A stretch of DNA of 64,000 bases from Stutzerimonas stutzeri (lineage in GTDB: Bacteria; Pseudomonadota; Gammaproteobacteria; Pseudomonadales; Pseudomonadaceae): the NCBI RefSeq assembly GCF_000952685.1, contig NZ_JYHV01000034.1:124001-188000 (forward strand), in the 5' to 3' direction. The position numbers were made by a program, and so were the translations under genes. Within the stretch, counting starts at the first letter, position 1. Every line of letters starts with the position of its first letter. The notes beneath the pieces are model-generated. The model was not told the DNA's origin and did not search any database. It saw nothing but the letters and a program-made list of their open reading frames with translations. Of the stretch, positions 1-8,202 are shown one piece after another.

Positions 1-4
1 TTCG

Positions 5-1090
5 ATGAGTTTGTTGACATTCGCCTATCTGATCGGCGGACTGGTATTGCTGGTGCTAGGCGCCGAAGCATTGGTACGCGGAGCCGTGAAGCTGGCCGCG
101 CGCTTTGGTATTTCGCCGCTGATCATTGGCTTGACCGTCGTCGCGTTCGGCACCAGCGCACCGGAAACGGCGGTCAGCATCCAGGCCTCGTTGAACGGGA
201 GCGGTGACATTGCCGTCGGCAATGTAATCGGCAGCAACATCGCCAACATTCTGCTGATTCTCGGGCTATCCGCACTGGTGGCTCCGTTACTGGTGTCGCG
301 TCAGCTGGTGCGCCTCGACGTGCCGGTAATGATCGCTGCCGGAGTGCTGACCTTCGGCCTCGCTTCGAATGGCACCGTAAGCCGTCTGGACGGATGCATT
401 CTGCTGGCGCTTCTCCTGGCCTATACGTTGTTTCTGGTCATTGCCAGCAAACGCGAGACGCAACGTGCGCAGCGGGACGAGTTCGCCGTGGAGTATGGCG
501 CCGAGGAGCAGGCCAAGCCATTCGGCTGGGTATTGCAGCTGTTGTTGATCCTGCTTGGGCTGGGCCTGCTCGTTGCCGGGTCCAACCTGCTGATCGAAGG
601 CGCGGTGGCCTTGGCGCGAGCGCTCGGCCTGTCGGAGCTGGTCATCGGCCTCACCGTGATTGCCGTCGGCACCTCGCTGCCCGAATTGGCGACTTCATTG
701 CTGGCCGTGTACCGCGGCGAGCGCGATATCGCTGTTGGCAATGTCGTTGGCAGCTGCATCTTCAACCTGTTGCTGGTGCTCGGTGCCGGGGCATTGGTGT
801 CGACCAACGGCCTGTCCATTTCGCCCAATGCTCTGGCCTTCGATCTGCCGGTCATGCTCGCGGTATTTGCCGCCTGCCTGCCAATCTTCTTCTCTGGCTA
901 TCGAATCAATCGCTGGGAAGGCACGATGTTCTTCGGCTACTACCTGGCCTACACGCTCTACTTGGTGCTGTTTTCCACCGGCCTACCGGCGATTAATCTG
1001 CTACGTCATGCAATGACTTGGTACGTATTGCCCTTGACCGCCATCACGCTTTTGGTGATCTTTCTGCGCGCCTGGAAATACCAGCGCTGA
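5..1090 (+). CDS. Calcium/sodium antiporter, CaCA family (copy 1)
   Basis: Inner-membrane cation/Ca2+ exchanger of the bacterial YrbG-like type, expected to export Ca2+ in exchange for Na+ or H+. The 361-aa protein is almost entirely hydrophobic, with about ten membrane segments. It shows the two inverted alpha repeats of the family. The first has GTSAPE near residue 50 followed by GNVIGSNIAN. The second has GTSLPE near residue 223 followed by GNVVGSCIFN. In the second repeat the usual GSN triplet reads GSC, unlike its neighbour. The ATG lies 4 bases from the window edge, so its ribosome binding site is not visible; the N-terminus matches that of copy 2, which supports this start. A paralogue begins 31 bp downstream on the same strand. 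Confidence 0.9.
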   Translation: MSLLTFAYLIGGLVLLVLGAEALVRGAVKLAARFGISPLIIGLTVVAFGTSAPETAVSIQASLNGSGDIAVGNVIGSNIANILLILGLSALVAPLLVSRQLVRLDVPVMIAAGVLTFGLASNGTVSRLDGCILLALLLAYTLFLVIASKRETQRAQRDEFAVEYGAEEQAKPFGWVLQLLLILLGLGLLVAGSNLLIEGAVALARALGLSELVIGLTVIAVGTSLPELATSLLAVYRGERDIAVGNVVGSCIFNLLLVLGAGALVSTNGLSISPNALAFDLPVMLAVFAACLPIFFSGYRINRWEGTMFFGYYLAYTLYLVLFSTGLPAINLLRHAMTWYVLPLTAITLLVIFLRAWKYQR

Positions 1091-1121
1091 GCGATGCCTT
1101 TCACTCCTGGAGCGCCCTTTT

Positions 1122-2210
1122 GTGTCCCTGATGACGTTCGTCTATTTGATAGCCGGTCTGGTGCTTCTTGTCGCCGGCGCCGAGGTTCTGGTGCGCGGCG
1201 CGGCCAAACTGGCAGCCCAGTTCGGCATCCCGCCGTTGATTATCGGCCTCACCGTCGTGGCCTTTGGTACCAGTGCGCCGGAGACGGCGGTGAGCGTGCA
1301 GGCATCGATAAACGGCAGCGGCGATATCGCTATCGGCAACGTGCTCGGGAGCAATATCGCCAACGTTCTGCTGATTCTCGGCATGACCTCGCTGGTCGCG
1401 CCGCTGATCGTTTCCCGTCAGTTGATTCGCCTCGATGTACCGATCATGATCGGCGCCAGCTTGCTCACCTACGCCCTGGCCTGGGACGGTACGTTAAGCC
1501 GGCTCGATGGCGCGCTGCTATTTGCCTTGGTTGTCAGCTACACGTTTTTCCTGATCATCAGCAGCCGCCGCGCCAGTGCAGCTGCAACCGCCGACGATGA
1601 GTTCGCCAGAGAATTTGGCCTCGATGCCCAACCCAAGCCCTACGCCAGCCTGATCAACGCGGGCCTGGTGATAGCCGGCTTGGTGCTCTTGGTGGGCGGT
1701 TCCCATTTTCTGGTGGAAGGTGCGGTATCGCTGGCCCGAGCGCTGGGTCTGTCGGAATTGGTGATCGGCCTGACCGTCATTGCCGTCGGCACTTCGCTTC
1801 CAGAACTCGCCACCTCGATACTCGCCGCTATCCGCGGCGAACGTGATATCGCCGTCGGCAACATCGTCGGCAGCAACATATTCAATTTGCTCTGCGTCCT
1901 CGGGCTGGCCTCGCTGGTGTCGCCGGAAGCGATCGGGGTGGCCGCCAATGCATTGGCCTTCGATTTCCCAGTGATGATTGCGGTGGCCCTGGCCTGCCTA
2001 CCGATCTTTTTCTCCGGCTATAGCATCAACCGTTGGGAAGGCCTGCTGTTTCTGGCCTATTACATCGCCTATACGCTCTACCTGGTGATGGTCAGCACCG
2101 GGCGTCCCTTTGCCGAGACGTTTGGCGATGCGATGATCGGCTATGCCGTACCGCTGACCACCGTGACCTTGCTGGTGATCGCCAGCCGGGCCTGGCGGAA
2201 GCAACGTTGA
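1122..2210 (+). CDS. Calcium/sodium antiporter, CaCA family (copy 2)
   Basis: Second K+-independent-type Ca2+/Na+ (or H+) exchanger, 362 aa, a close paralogue of the preceding gene over its whole length and probably its tandem duplicate. Both alpha repeats are intact: GTSAPE with GNVLGSNIAN, and GTSLPE with GNIVGSNIFN. A hydrophilic loop near residues 145-170 separates the two halves, as in copy 1. The start is a GTG that aligns with the ATG of copy 1 (MSLMTF against MSLLTF). It is preceded by a GGAG element about 12 bases upstream. The 31-bp gap suggests co-transcription of the pair. Substrate is inferred from the family only. Confidence 0.9.
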   Translation: MSLMTFVYLIAGLVLLVAGAEVLVRGAAKLAAQFGIPPLIIGLTVVAFGTSAPETAVSVQASINGSGDIAIGNVLGSNIANVLLILGMTSLVAPLIVSRQLIRLDVPIMIGASLLTYALAWDGTLSRLDGALLFALVVSYTFFLIISSRRASAAATADDEFAREFGLDAQPKPYASLINAGLVIAGLVLLVGGSHFLVEGAVSLARALGLSELVIGLTVIAVGTSLPELATSILAAIRGERDIAVGNIVGSNIFNLLCVLGLASLVSPEAIGVAANALAFDFPVMIAVALACLPIFFSGYSINRWEGLLFLAYYIAYTLYLVMVSTGRPFAETFGDAMIGYAVPLTTVTLLVIASRAWRKQR

Positions 2211-2289
2211 ACCCGTAGTGCTTTCTAGAGAGCTTGATCGGCAAACGCGCCGAGACGGGCCGCAAAGCCCGCCGCGCGTTGCTCGCTGA

Positions 2290-2712
2290 TCAGCCCTCGC
2301 GGACCTGCAGCCGTGGCAGTTCGACCACCTGTGCGGTCTCTTCGTCACCCATACGATTCAGCGTGCCATCGACCACGGCACCGTTCTCCATGCTCAATTG
2401 GCGGTAGCGGATATTGCCCCGCACTCGCGCGTTGGAATGCAGCTCAAGCAGATGCTCGACCACCATGTCGCCAACGACGGTGCCGTCGATCAGCGCATCG
2501 TAACTGCTGACGTTACCCTCGATCCGCCCATCGGTGCTCAGTGCCAGGAGGCTATGGGTACCTGGCTTGTGGCACACGTTGCCCTTTACGGTGCCACTGA
2601 CTTTCAGCCCTTCCTCGAACTCCATATCGCCGATCAGCGAGACATTGCTGGAAATCAGGCTTGAAAACTGGTCGATGCTGACCCGCACCGCCTTCTTTTT
2701 GTTGAACATCAT
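2290..2712 (-). CDS. Bactofilin (polymer-forming cytoskeletal protein)
   Basis: Bactofilins polymerise without nucleotide into membrane-associated filaments that localise cell-wall enzymes. The 140-aa protein has the short polar N-terminus, then a repetitive central part (about residues 25-120) of alternating hydrophobic residues with regularly spaced glycines, as expected for the right-handed beta-helix of this family. Two adjacent ATG codons are possible starts; a GGAG lies 3 bases before the first and 6 before the second. It is the last gene of an operon after an M23 peptidase and a coiled-coil protein. Bactofilin-M23 pairs are known to shape cell walls (CcmA/Csd in Helicobacter), so a morphology role is likely. 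Its cellular role here is inferred. Confidence 0.85.
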   Translation of the reverse strand: MMFNKKKAVRVSIDQFSSLISSNVSLIGDMEFEEGLKVSGTVKGNVCHKPGTHSLLALSTDGRIEGNVSSYDALIDGTVVGDMVVEHLLELHSNARVRGNIRYRQLSMENGAVVDGTLNRMGDEETAQVVELPRLQVREG

Positions 2713-2725
2713 CTACTCCAAAGTA

Positions 2726-3070
2726 TCAACGGGCTTTCTTCTGCTGCCGGAAGAACGCCAGATCCGTCTGTAGTCGCTCGATCTGCGCGGACAACCGGGC
2801 GATGCGCCCGAGCAACTGCTCCTGCGTCGCCTCGGCTTCCTGCCGCTGTAAGCGGCCCTGTTCGAGTGCGTCCTGAAGCATCAGATTTTCAGCGCCGAGG
2901 GTGGCAAGCCGTTGCTCGTACGCGGCGTGTTCATGGTCCCGCAGGTACAGCAAGGCGGCGATCAGACACAGCTTCGCAACGCAGAGCAAAAGCCATGGGC
3001 GGATGGGACGTGCGGCCAGCAAACGGTGTTCGGCACGCACCAATTCGCGCGTATTGGACCTTCTAATCAT
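2726..3070 (-). CDS. Single-pass membrane protein with coiled coil (bactofilin operon)
   Basis: A 114-aa protein with a basic cytoplasmic N-terminus, one membrane segment (about residues 28-46) and a long C-terminal heptad-rich region (residues 48-110) typical of a coiled coil. The start chosen is the ATG that overlaps the stop codon of the upstream M23 peptidase gene (ATGATTAG), implying translational coupling; longer readings would run deep into that gene. It ends 13 bp before the bactofilin start. I do not recognise a characterised family, though it resembles DUF6776-type proteins I recall beside bactofilins in Pseudomonas. It may scaffold the peptidase to the bactofilin filament; this is inference from operon order. 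Confidence 0.75.
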   Translation of the reverse strand: MIRRSNTRELVRAEHRLLAARPIRPWLLLCVAKLCLIAALLYLRDHEHAAYEQRLATLGAENLMLQDALEQGRLQRQEAEATQEQLLGRIARLSAQIERLQTDLAFFRQQKKAR

Positions 3071-4040
3071 CGGCCTGAGCATCGTCGGCCCGTTCAAGAT
3101 CGCCAAGGGCGAGGAAGCGCTGCGGATCGACGAAGCGTCCCTTGTGCAACACCTCGAAATGAAGGTGCGGACCAGTGGAGCGACCGGTGGAACCGACCGC
3201 GCCAATCCGCTGCTCAGGGGTTACCAGATCTCCGGCCCGCACGTACCGTCGAGACAAATGCGCGTAGCGAGTCACGAGCTGGTTGCCGTGGTCGATTTCC
3301 ACCACCTTGCCGTATCCGCCGCGGGTACCGGCGAAACGAACCCGCCCTCCGGCCGCGGCGAGCACATCGGAACCGGCGTGCAACGCGAAATCCACTCCCG
3401 AGTGAAAGGCGACCTGCTTTTTGAACGGGTCGATTCGATTGCCATAGGCCGACCCCAGCCGCGCCGCACCGACAGGACGGCGAGATGGAATCGCCATGAG
3501 CGCGGCATTGCGCTCGGCCACGCGCGCCATCATTCCGTCGAGTACCACCCGCAAACAGAGCGCGGAGGTCTCGGTGCGCTGCAGATCATCCAGCGATACG
3601 CTGTCGGCCAGTGACAGCTCATCCGGACAGCCTTGTGGCGGCAGCAGGATGCCGCCCTGCCCTGAGCTGTCGGTCGGCTGCTCCGGCACCAAAAGTGGAA
3701 GAAGTGTTGGATCGAGGGCTGAAAGCTGTTCGCTGAGGATCCGCTGCTCACCCATCATTTCCTGCAGCGCGAGCACATCGGACTGCAGCGATTTCAACCG
3801 ACCGACCACCTTACCTACGCGTGCAATGGCAAAACGACCTTCGCTGTCCAGACCAGGCTCGCCCAGGCGGGCGGACTCCCCCACTGAGCCAATATCCCGC
3901 CCGATCCAGACGCCGCCAGCGAAGGTTCCGAGATTGACCAGCAACAACAAAGCCAGCCCTGGGACGAGCCTACGGCGCAGGCTGACGACACGATCGGCAT
4001 CGCGGGTCAACGAACGGTTCGAAGGAGTGAAAAACGACAT
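3063..4040 (-). CDS. M23-family (LytM) peptidoglycan endopeptidase, membrane-anchored
   Basis: Predicted zinc metallopeptidase cutting peptide cross-links of peptidoglycan in the periplasm. The 325-aa protein has one N-terminal membrane segment (about residues 25-45), a coiled-coil linker (about 70-110), then a C-terminal LytM domain (about 210-310). The domain shows the HSGVDF metal motif and the GPHLHFEV motif, whose HxH supplies zinc and catalytic histidines, plus a YAHLS segment; it looks catalytically intact. The start taken at 4040 gives MSFFTPS with GGGG 8 bases upstream; an in-frame ATG at 4070 is an alternative. It is the first gene of the operon with the coiled-coil protein and bactofilin. 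Partnership with the bactofilin in cell-shape control is inferred. Confidence 0.88.
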   Translation of the reverse strand: MSFFTPSNRSLTRDADRVVSLRRRLVPGLALLLLVNLGTFAGGVWIGRDIGSVGESARLGEPGLDSEGRFAIARVGKVVGRLKSLQSDVLALQEMMGEQRILSEQLSALDPTLLPLLVPEQPTDSSGQGGILLPPQGCPDELSLADSVSLDDLQRTETSALCLRVVLDGMMARVAERNAALMAIPSRRPVGAARLGSAYGNRIDPFKKQVAFHSGVDFALHAGSDVLAAAGGRVRFAGTRGGYGKVVEIDHGNQLVTRYAHLSRRYVRAGDLVTPEQRIGAVGSTGRSTGPHLHFEVLHKGRFVDPQRFLALGDLERADDAQADD

Positions 4041-4219
4041 CGTGCAATCCCCGGAAAACAAGGCGGCCACCCTCGGCAGGCGGCCGTCGGCATCCAGAGC
4101 AATGTGACCGAAGCGGTTATTTTTTTCTGAGGCCTATTGACCGATTGCGACCATTGCAGAGCGCCTCTTAAGTCCAAAGGCCGAAAAGCCGATATCGATC
4201 ACAATCCCGACGGACCGGG

Positions 4220-5161
4220 TTAGATCCAGCCCAGCCAGCCGAGCAGGAGAAGCCCGGCATTGATGCTCAGCGCCGCCATCAGCGTGGTGAGTACGATGAT
4301 GATCGCGGCCAGTTGGTGATTGGCGTTCACCGCCCGTGCCATGACGAAGCTGGCTGAGGCCGTTGGGCAAGCAAAGTAGAGAAACAGAATACCCAGATCC
4401 GCGCCACGGAAGCCGCACAGCCAGGCTCCCACTGTCGCCAGCGCTGGCAGCCAGACCATTTTCATCAGGCTTGAACTCATCGCAATGCGACTGCTTTCGC
4501 GCAGCACCGAGAGCGATAGCGTGCCGCCGATGCAGATAAGCGCCAGCGGCAGGGTCATCTGCGCGAAATACTGACCCGAGGTCATCAGCCAGTCCGGTAG
4601 CGGGATCCGCCAATAGGCAAAGGGGACGGCCAGCGTCACTCCGATGACCAAAGGATTGCGCAGGATGCTGAGCAGAATGGCGCCGGCGCTGGCACGCCCG
4701 TCCGGGTTGTAGATGGCTAGAATCAACGCCGAGAGGCTGTTGTAGACCAATATCACCAGACCCGCCAGAACGCCTCCCAGCGACAATCCGTAGTCGCCGT
4801 AGAGGCTGGTAGCCAGCGCCAGGCCGACGATGCCGTTATTGCCGCGAAATGCGCCCTGAATGTAAACGCCGCGGTCCACCAGCGGGCAGCGCCAGAGCGC
4901 CCAGGCCCAGGCCAGAAAGAAGGTCATCACGGTGGCGATGACGTAGTAGCTCAACAGCGCCGGCTGCAGCGCGGCGTTCAGATCGGCGCGGATGATCGAT
5001 ATGAACAGTAGCGTTGGCATCGTGGCCTTGAATACCAGCGCCGAAGCCGTCTGGATAAAGGCAGCATCGATCCAGCCCAGTCGCTTGAGCGCGACACCGA
5101 TGAACAGCATGACGAAGACCGGGGCGGTAATGCTCAGGGTCTGGATGGCAACTGAAAGCAT
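4220..5161 (-). CDS. AEC-family (auxin efflux carrier type) transporter
   Basis: Polytopic inner-membrane carrier of 313 aa with about ten hydrophobic segments over its full length. The N-terminal segment, the FKATMPTLLF region near residue 45 and the late FACPTASASFVMA segment are typical of the bacterial AEC/BASS-like permeases (YfdV, MdcF relatives). Substrates of this family are mostly small organic acids or malonate, and none can be assigned here. No neighbouring catabolic genes narrow it. It stands alone: the M23 gene starts 180 bp away on the same strand, and the start side opens onto a repeat-rich spacer. I see no strong Shine-Dalgarno before the ATG at 5161. Confidence 0.85.
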   Translation of the reverse strand: MLSVAIQTLSITAPVFVMLFIGVALKRLGWIDAAFIQTASALVFKATMPTLLFISIIRADLNAALQPALLSYYVIATVMTFFLAWAWALWRCPLVDRGVYIQGAFRGNNGIVGLALATSLYGDYGLSLGGVLAGLVILVYNSLSALILAIYNPDGRASAGAILLSILRNPLVIGVTLAVPFAYWRIPLPDWLMTSGQYFAQMTLPLALICIGGTLSLSVLRESSRIAMSSSLMKMVWLPALATVGAWLCGFRGADLGILFLYFACPTASASFVMARAVNANHQLAAIIIVLTTLMAALSINAGLLLLGWLGWI

Positions 5162-5206
5162 GAATGGGCTCGGCGGCAGAGACGCCGCCTATGGTAGTCG
5201 CTTATG

Positions 5207-5269
5207 AGCTGGAAGCTGGAAGCTGGAAGCTGGAAGCTGGAAGCTGGAAGCTGGAAGCTGGAAGCTGGA
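5207..5269 (+). repeat. Nine perfect tandem copies of a 7-bp unit (AGCTGGA)
   Basis: Direct reading shows nine uninterrupted copies of AGCTGGA between the start of the AEC transporter gene and the end of roxR. Two further copies of the same heptamer occur at 47289-47302, so the motif is not unique to this spot. The array has no stop codon in one frame but shows no other sign of coding. Such an array is prone to slipped-strand copy-number change. Confidence 0.95.
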
Positions 5270-5350
5270 AAGTCTTCGGTCCGCTTTGAATTCCGTCAAC
5301 TTTACTTGCCGCTTTCAGCTGCTGTGCATGCACCCGGCGCCAGACGACTC

Positions 5351-5367
5351 GCTTCAAGCTTCAAGCT
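5351..5367 (+). repeat. Inverted partial partner of the heptamer array
   Basis: This segment reads GCTTCAAGCTTCAAGCT. Its complement, AGCTTGAAGCTTGAAGC, is the heptamer of the upstream array with one G-to-T change per unit. The two arms are about 80 bp apart and could fold together in RNA or single-stranded DNA. It ends 3 bp from the roxR stop codon, so it may act in roxSR transcript termination. That role is inferred. Confidence 0.6.
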
Positions 5368-5370
5368 GCT

Positions 5371-5931
5371 TTACCGCCTTACCGGCCGCTTCTGCAGTTT
5401 GCGTTGCAACGTCCGCCGATGCATGCCCAGTGCGCGCGCCGTGGCGGAGATATTGCCGTCATGCTCGGCGAGCACGCGCTGGATGTGTTCCCACTGCAAG
5501 CGATCCACCGACATCGGGTTTTCCGGCACCAGCGTATCCAGATCGGCATGCTTGGAAAGCAACGCCGCCAGCACATCGTCGGCGTCGGCGGGCTTGCACA
5601 GGTAGTTGCAGGCGCCACGCTTGATAGCCTCGACGGCCGTGGCGATGCTCGAGTAACCGGTGAGAATCAGTACCTTCATCTCCGGGTCCAGTTCGAGCAG
5701 CTTGGGCAGCAGGACCAATCCGGAGTCGCCCTCCATTTTCAGGTCCAATACCGCGTAATCGGGCAGTTCCTGCTTCGCCAGCTCCAGGCCTTCTTCGGCC
5801 GATCCGGCGATGCTGACCAGCAGGCCCCGGCGACTCATGGCTCGGGCCATGACCCGGGTAAATGTCGGGTCGTCATCCACCAGCAGCAGATGAGGCTGTT
5901 CTTCGCCTTCGTGCTGCAACTCTTCGGTCAT
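5371..5931 (-). CDS. roxR: Response regulator RoxR (RegA/PrrA/ActR family)
   Basis: Cytoplasmic redox response regulator paired with RoxS. The 186-aa protein has a receiver domain (about residues 12-125) with acidic pocket VDDD, phospho-acceptor Asp in VLDLK (about residue 63) and conserved Lys in CKPAD. A proline-containing linker follows, then a Fis-type helix-turn-helix at the C-terminus (about 145-182, with GNISATARALGMHRRTLQRKL), the diagnostic RegA-family arrangement. Length matches the family. It lies 33 bp downstream of the kinase gene in the same operon. In P. aeruginosa RoxSR controls the cyanide-insensitive oxidase and other respiratory genes; the same role is expected here but not shown. 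Confidence 0.92.
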   Translation of the reverse strand: MTEELQHEGEEQPHLLLVDDDPTFTRVMARAMSRRGLLVSIAGSAEEGLELAKQELPDYAVLDLKMEGDSGLVLLPKLLELDPEMKVLILTGYSSIATAVEAIKRGACNYLCKPADADDVLAALLSKHADLDTLVPENPMSVDRLQWEHIQRVLAEHDGNISATARALGMHRRTLQRKLQKRPVRR

Positions 5932-5964
5932 GTTCGCATTCCTCGCATTGTGGTCACGTCAGAT

Positions 5965-7218
5965 TCAGGCCCGTACCGAACCACGCGGCAAGCGCAACTC
6001 GGTCAGGGTGCCACCGTCTTCGTGATTGTAGAGCTTCACCGTTCCGCCGGCGCGGGTAACGCTGGCCTGGCTCAGAAACAGACCGAGGCCGAAGCCCTTG
6101 CCCTTGGTCGTGATGAAGGGTCTGCCGATCTGCTCGGCGATGGCCAGAGGTACGCCAGCGCCATGATCTCGAATGGTCAGTTTGATCCACTGCGCGTCCC
6201 AGTCCAGACGAATGTCCAGGTTGTCCGGGCTGGCATCGGTGGCGTTATTCAGCAGGTTGAGCAGCGACTGCCCAAGATCCGCTGGTGGCATCAGGCGCGG
6301 CGGGGTGCCCTTGCCCAGGCACTGGAAACGATAGGTGGCCTCAGGGTGCATCAGATGCCAACGCTGTAGCACCAACTCGACCCATTCGCGCACGGTCTGC
6401 TCGACGACCGCCTGACGACGGTCCGCCTCCGCCGCACGCACAAGCTGGCGCAGACTTTCCTTGCACAACTGCACCTGCGACTGCAGCAGCGCCAGATCTT
6501 CGTTCAGCTGAGCTTGCTGGTATTCCTGACGCAGCTCCTTGAGCAGCACGCTCATGGTCGCCAGGGGCGTTCCCAACTCATGCGCGGCACCCGCCGCCTG
6601 TGTCGCCACGGCCAGCAGCTGCTGGTCACGCATGCTTTCCTCACGCCGTTGGGCCTGGAGCTGTTCCTGGCGCCGCAGCTGCTCGGCCATGCGTGCCACG
6701 AAGAAGGTGATCAATGCCGCAGCCAACGCGAAGCTCAGCCACATCCCGTAGACCAGCAGCGTGGTGCGATCGACCGGTGGCACGATGACCGGGTCATACC
6801 ACACCAGCATCAGGGTATAACCCGCAAGCGCCAGGCCAGACAGAACCACCGAATACAACCAGGGCAGTGTCGCCGCGGCAATGGTAAGCGGCACCAGATA
6901 GTAGGAAACGAACGGATTGGTCGAGCCGCCCGAGTAGTACAGCAGCGCGCTGTGGATCAGCAGATCGGTGGCCAGATGCACGGCGTACTCGAACTCGGTC
7001 ACCGGCCAGGGGCCGCGCAGTCGCAACGCCGTGCCCAGGCAGATCAGTGCAGAGACAGCCAGCGTGACCCCTAGATGAAACCAGGGCAGACCGAACAGCT
7101 GCGTAGCGTAGGCGAGCCCCACCGCGCCCGCCTGAGCACCCAGCACGAGGATGCGGATCAGGGTGAGCAGACGGAGGTTCTGGCGACTGGCAGACAGCAG
7201 GTGAACGGATGCGTACAT
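5965..7218 (-). CDS. roxS: Redox sensor histidine kinase RoxS (RegB/PrrB family)
   Basis: Membrane sensor kinase that responds to the redox state of the electron transport chain and phosphorylates RoxR. The 417-aa protein has six membrane segments in residues 20-180. The family's GGSTNPF quinone-site motif sits between membrane helices. The phospho-acceptor His lies in HELGTPLA (about residue 225), and a cysteine follows in QLCKESL, near where RegB carries its redox-active Cys. N, G1 and G2 ATP-binding boxes are at the C-terminus (NNATD, DHGAGVP, GKGFGLGL). The start at 7218 has GGAG 7 bases upstream; an in-frame ATG at 7338 is less likely. It is divergent from the SIMPL gene across 149 bp. 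Confidence 0.92.
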   Translation of the reverse strand: MYASVHLLSASRQNLRLLTLIRILVLGAQAGAVGLAYATQLFGLPWFHLGVTLAVSALICLGTALRLRGPWPVTEFEYAVHLATDLLIHSALLYYSGGSTNPFVSYYLVPLTIAAATLPWLYSVVLSGLALAGYTLMLVWYDPVIVPPVDRTTLLVYGMWLSFALAAALITFFVARMAEQLRRQEQLQAQRREESMRDQQLLAVATQAAGAAHELGTPLATMSVLLKELRQEYQQAQLNEDLALLQSQVQLCKESLRQLVRAAEADRRQAVVEQTVREWVELVLQRWHLMHPEATYRFQCLGKGTPPRLMPPADLGQSLLNLLNNATDASPDNLDIRLDWDAQWIKLTIRDHGAGVPLAIAEQIGRPFITTKGKGFGLGLFLSQASVTRAGGTVKLYNHEDGGTLTELRLPRGSVRA

Positions 7219-7367
7219 GGGTTCTCCAAAGGAGTCGGGAGTATAACCAAGCCGCCTGAACGACAACTGATCTGCGGCAACGCGACGCACGAAAACCTGC
7301 ACGGAGGCCGTCAACCCGCTAAAGTCTCTGCGCCGCACCGCTGGTGCTATCGAATCCAGGAGCTTTC

Positions 7368-8060
7368 ATGTTCGTTTCCGCCCCTCGCAGCCTTGCTCTG
7401 CTGGCCTGCATCGCCTGCCTTCCCGCTGTTGCCGACGAGCAACATTACAACCAGATCTCGCTGCATGCCGAGGCCAGCAGCGAAGTCGCTCATGACCGCA
7501 TGCATGTCACGCTGTACAGCGAGGCCCAGCATGAAGACCCGGCGCAACTGGCCGCGCAAACCACCCAGGCCATGAACAAGGCTCTGCAACATGCGCGTCA
7601 GGTGAAAGGTATCGTGATCAGCCAGGGCAGCCGCAGCAGCTATCCGGTCTATGAGGAAAAGGGCCAGCAGATCACCGCCTGGCGTGAACGCGCCGAACTA
7701 CGCTTGGAAAGCGGTGATTTCGCCGCGCTGTCCAAGCTGACCGGGGAGCTGATGCAGGACCTGAAAATGGGCGGTATGCAATTCAGCGTTTCCGACGCGA
7801 TCCGCAAGCAGAACGAAGACGCCCTGCTCAAAGATGCCGTCGCCGCCTTCCGCGCCCGAGCCCAACTGGCCACCGAGGCATTGGGTGGCACCGACTACCG
7901 CATAGTCAACCTCAACCTGGGCAGCGGCGGCGGTTATCAGCCGGTGATGCGCAACTTCGCCATGAAGAGCATGGAGGCGATGCCGACACCCGATGTAGAG
8001 GCCGGAACCCGCCAGGTCAGCGTCAGTGCCGACGGCGTCATCGAAGTGCAGATGCCCTGA
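7368..8060 (+). CDS. SIMPL-domain (DUF541) periplasmic protein
   Basis: Exported protein of 230 aa, mature about 210 aa. A signal peptide with hydrophobic core and a VADEQ cleavage region occupies residues 1-22. The rest matches the SIMPL/DUF541 pattern: an N-terminal beta segment (YNQISLHAEASSEV), a Q-T-T-Q-A-M-N helix start, and a C-terminal VSVSADGVIEVQ strand. Family members (E. coli YggE, BP26) form periplasmic oligomers and are linked to oxidative stress tolerance, but no enzymatic activity is established. The ATG at 7368 has AGGAG 7 bases upstream. It is divergent from roxS, so the shared spacer may hold redox-responsive promoters. Confidence 0.88.
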   Translation: MFVSAPRSLALLACIACLPAVADEQHYNQISLHAEASSEVAHDRMHVTLYSEAQHEDPAQLAAQTTQAMNKALQHARQVKGIVISQGSRSSYPVYEEKGQQITAWRERAELRLESGDFAALSKLTGELMQDLKMGGMQFSVSDAIRKQNEDALLKDAVAAFRARAQLATEALGGTDYRIVNLNLGSGGGYQPVMRNFAMKSMEAMPTPDVEAGTRQVSVSADGVIEVQMP

Positions 8061-8078
8061 TTCGACACCGCCACGGTG

Positions 8079-8110
8079 ACGAGCCGAGGCCATGCGGTCT
8101 CGGCTCGTTT
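8079..8110 (+). terminator. Probable intrinsic terminator after the SIMPL gene
   Basis: A perfect 10-bp stem (ACGAGCCGAG with CTCGGCTCGT) with a 10-base loop is followed by TTT. It begins 18 bp after the stop codon. The T-tract is short, so strength is uncertain. Confidence 0.65.
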
Positions 8111-8162
8111 GCACCTGGCACGGGCATACACAGCGCCGCGTAACCGTTACCGCAGAAACAAC

Positions 8163-8187
8163 AACGCCGCGAAAATCGCGGCGTTTT
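8163..8187 (-). terminator. Probable bidirectional terminator after speC
   Basis: A 10-bp GC-rich stem (AACGCCGCGA with TCGCGGCGTT) with a three-base AAA loop lies 16 bp beyond the speC stop. It has TTTT within and after the stem on the plus strand and GTTGTTT on the minus strand, so it could end transcripts from both convergent genes. Confidence 0.7.
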
Positions 8188-8202
8188 GCGTAACGCGGAG
8201 GC

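Noticed and set aside
5207-5269. CRISPR or coding repeat at the heptamer array
   Set aside because: Unit length is 7 bp with no spacers, so it is not CRISPR. One frame stays open, but it has no ribosome site and the repeat does not continue into a protein.
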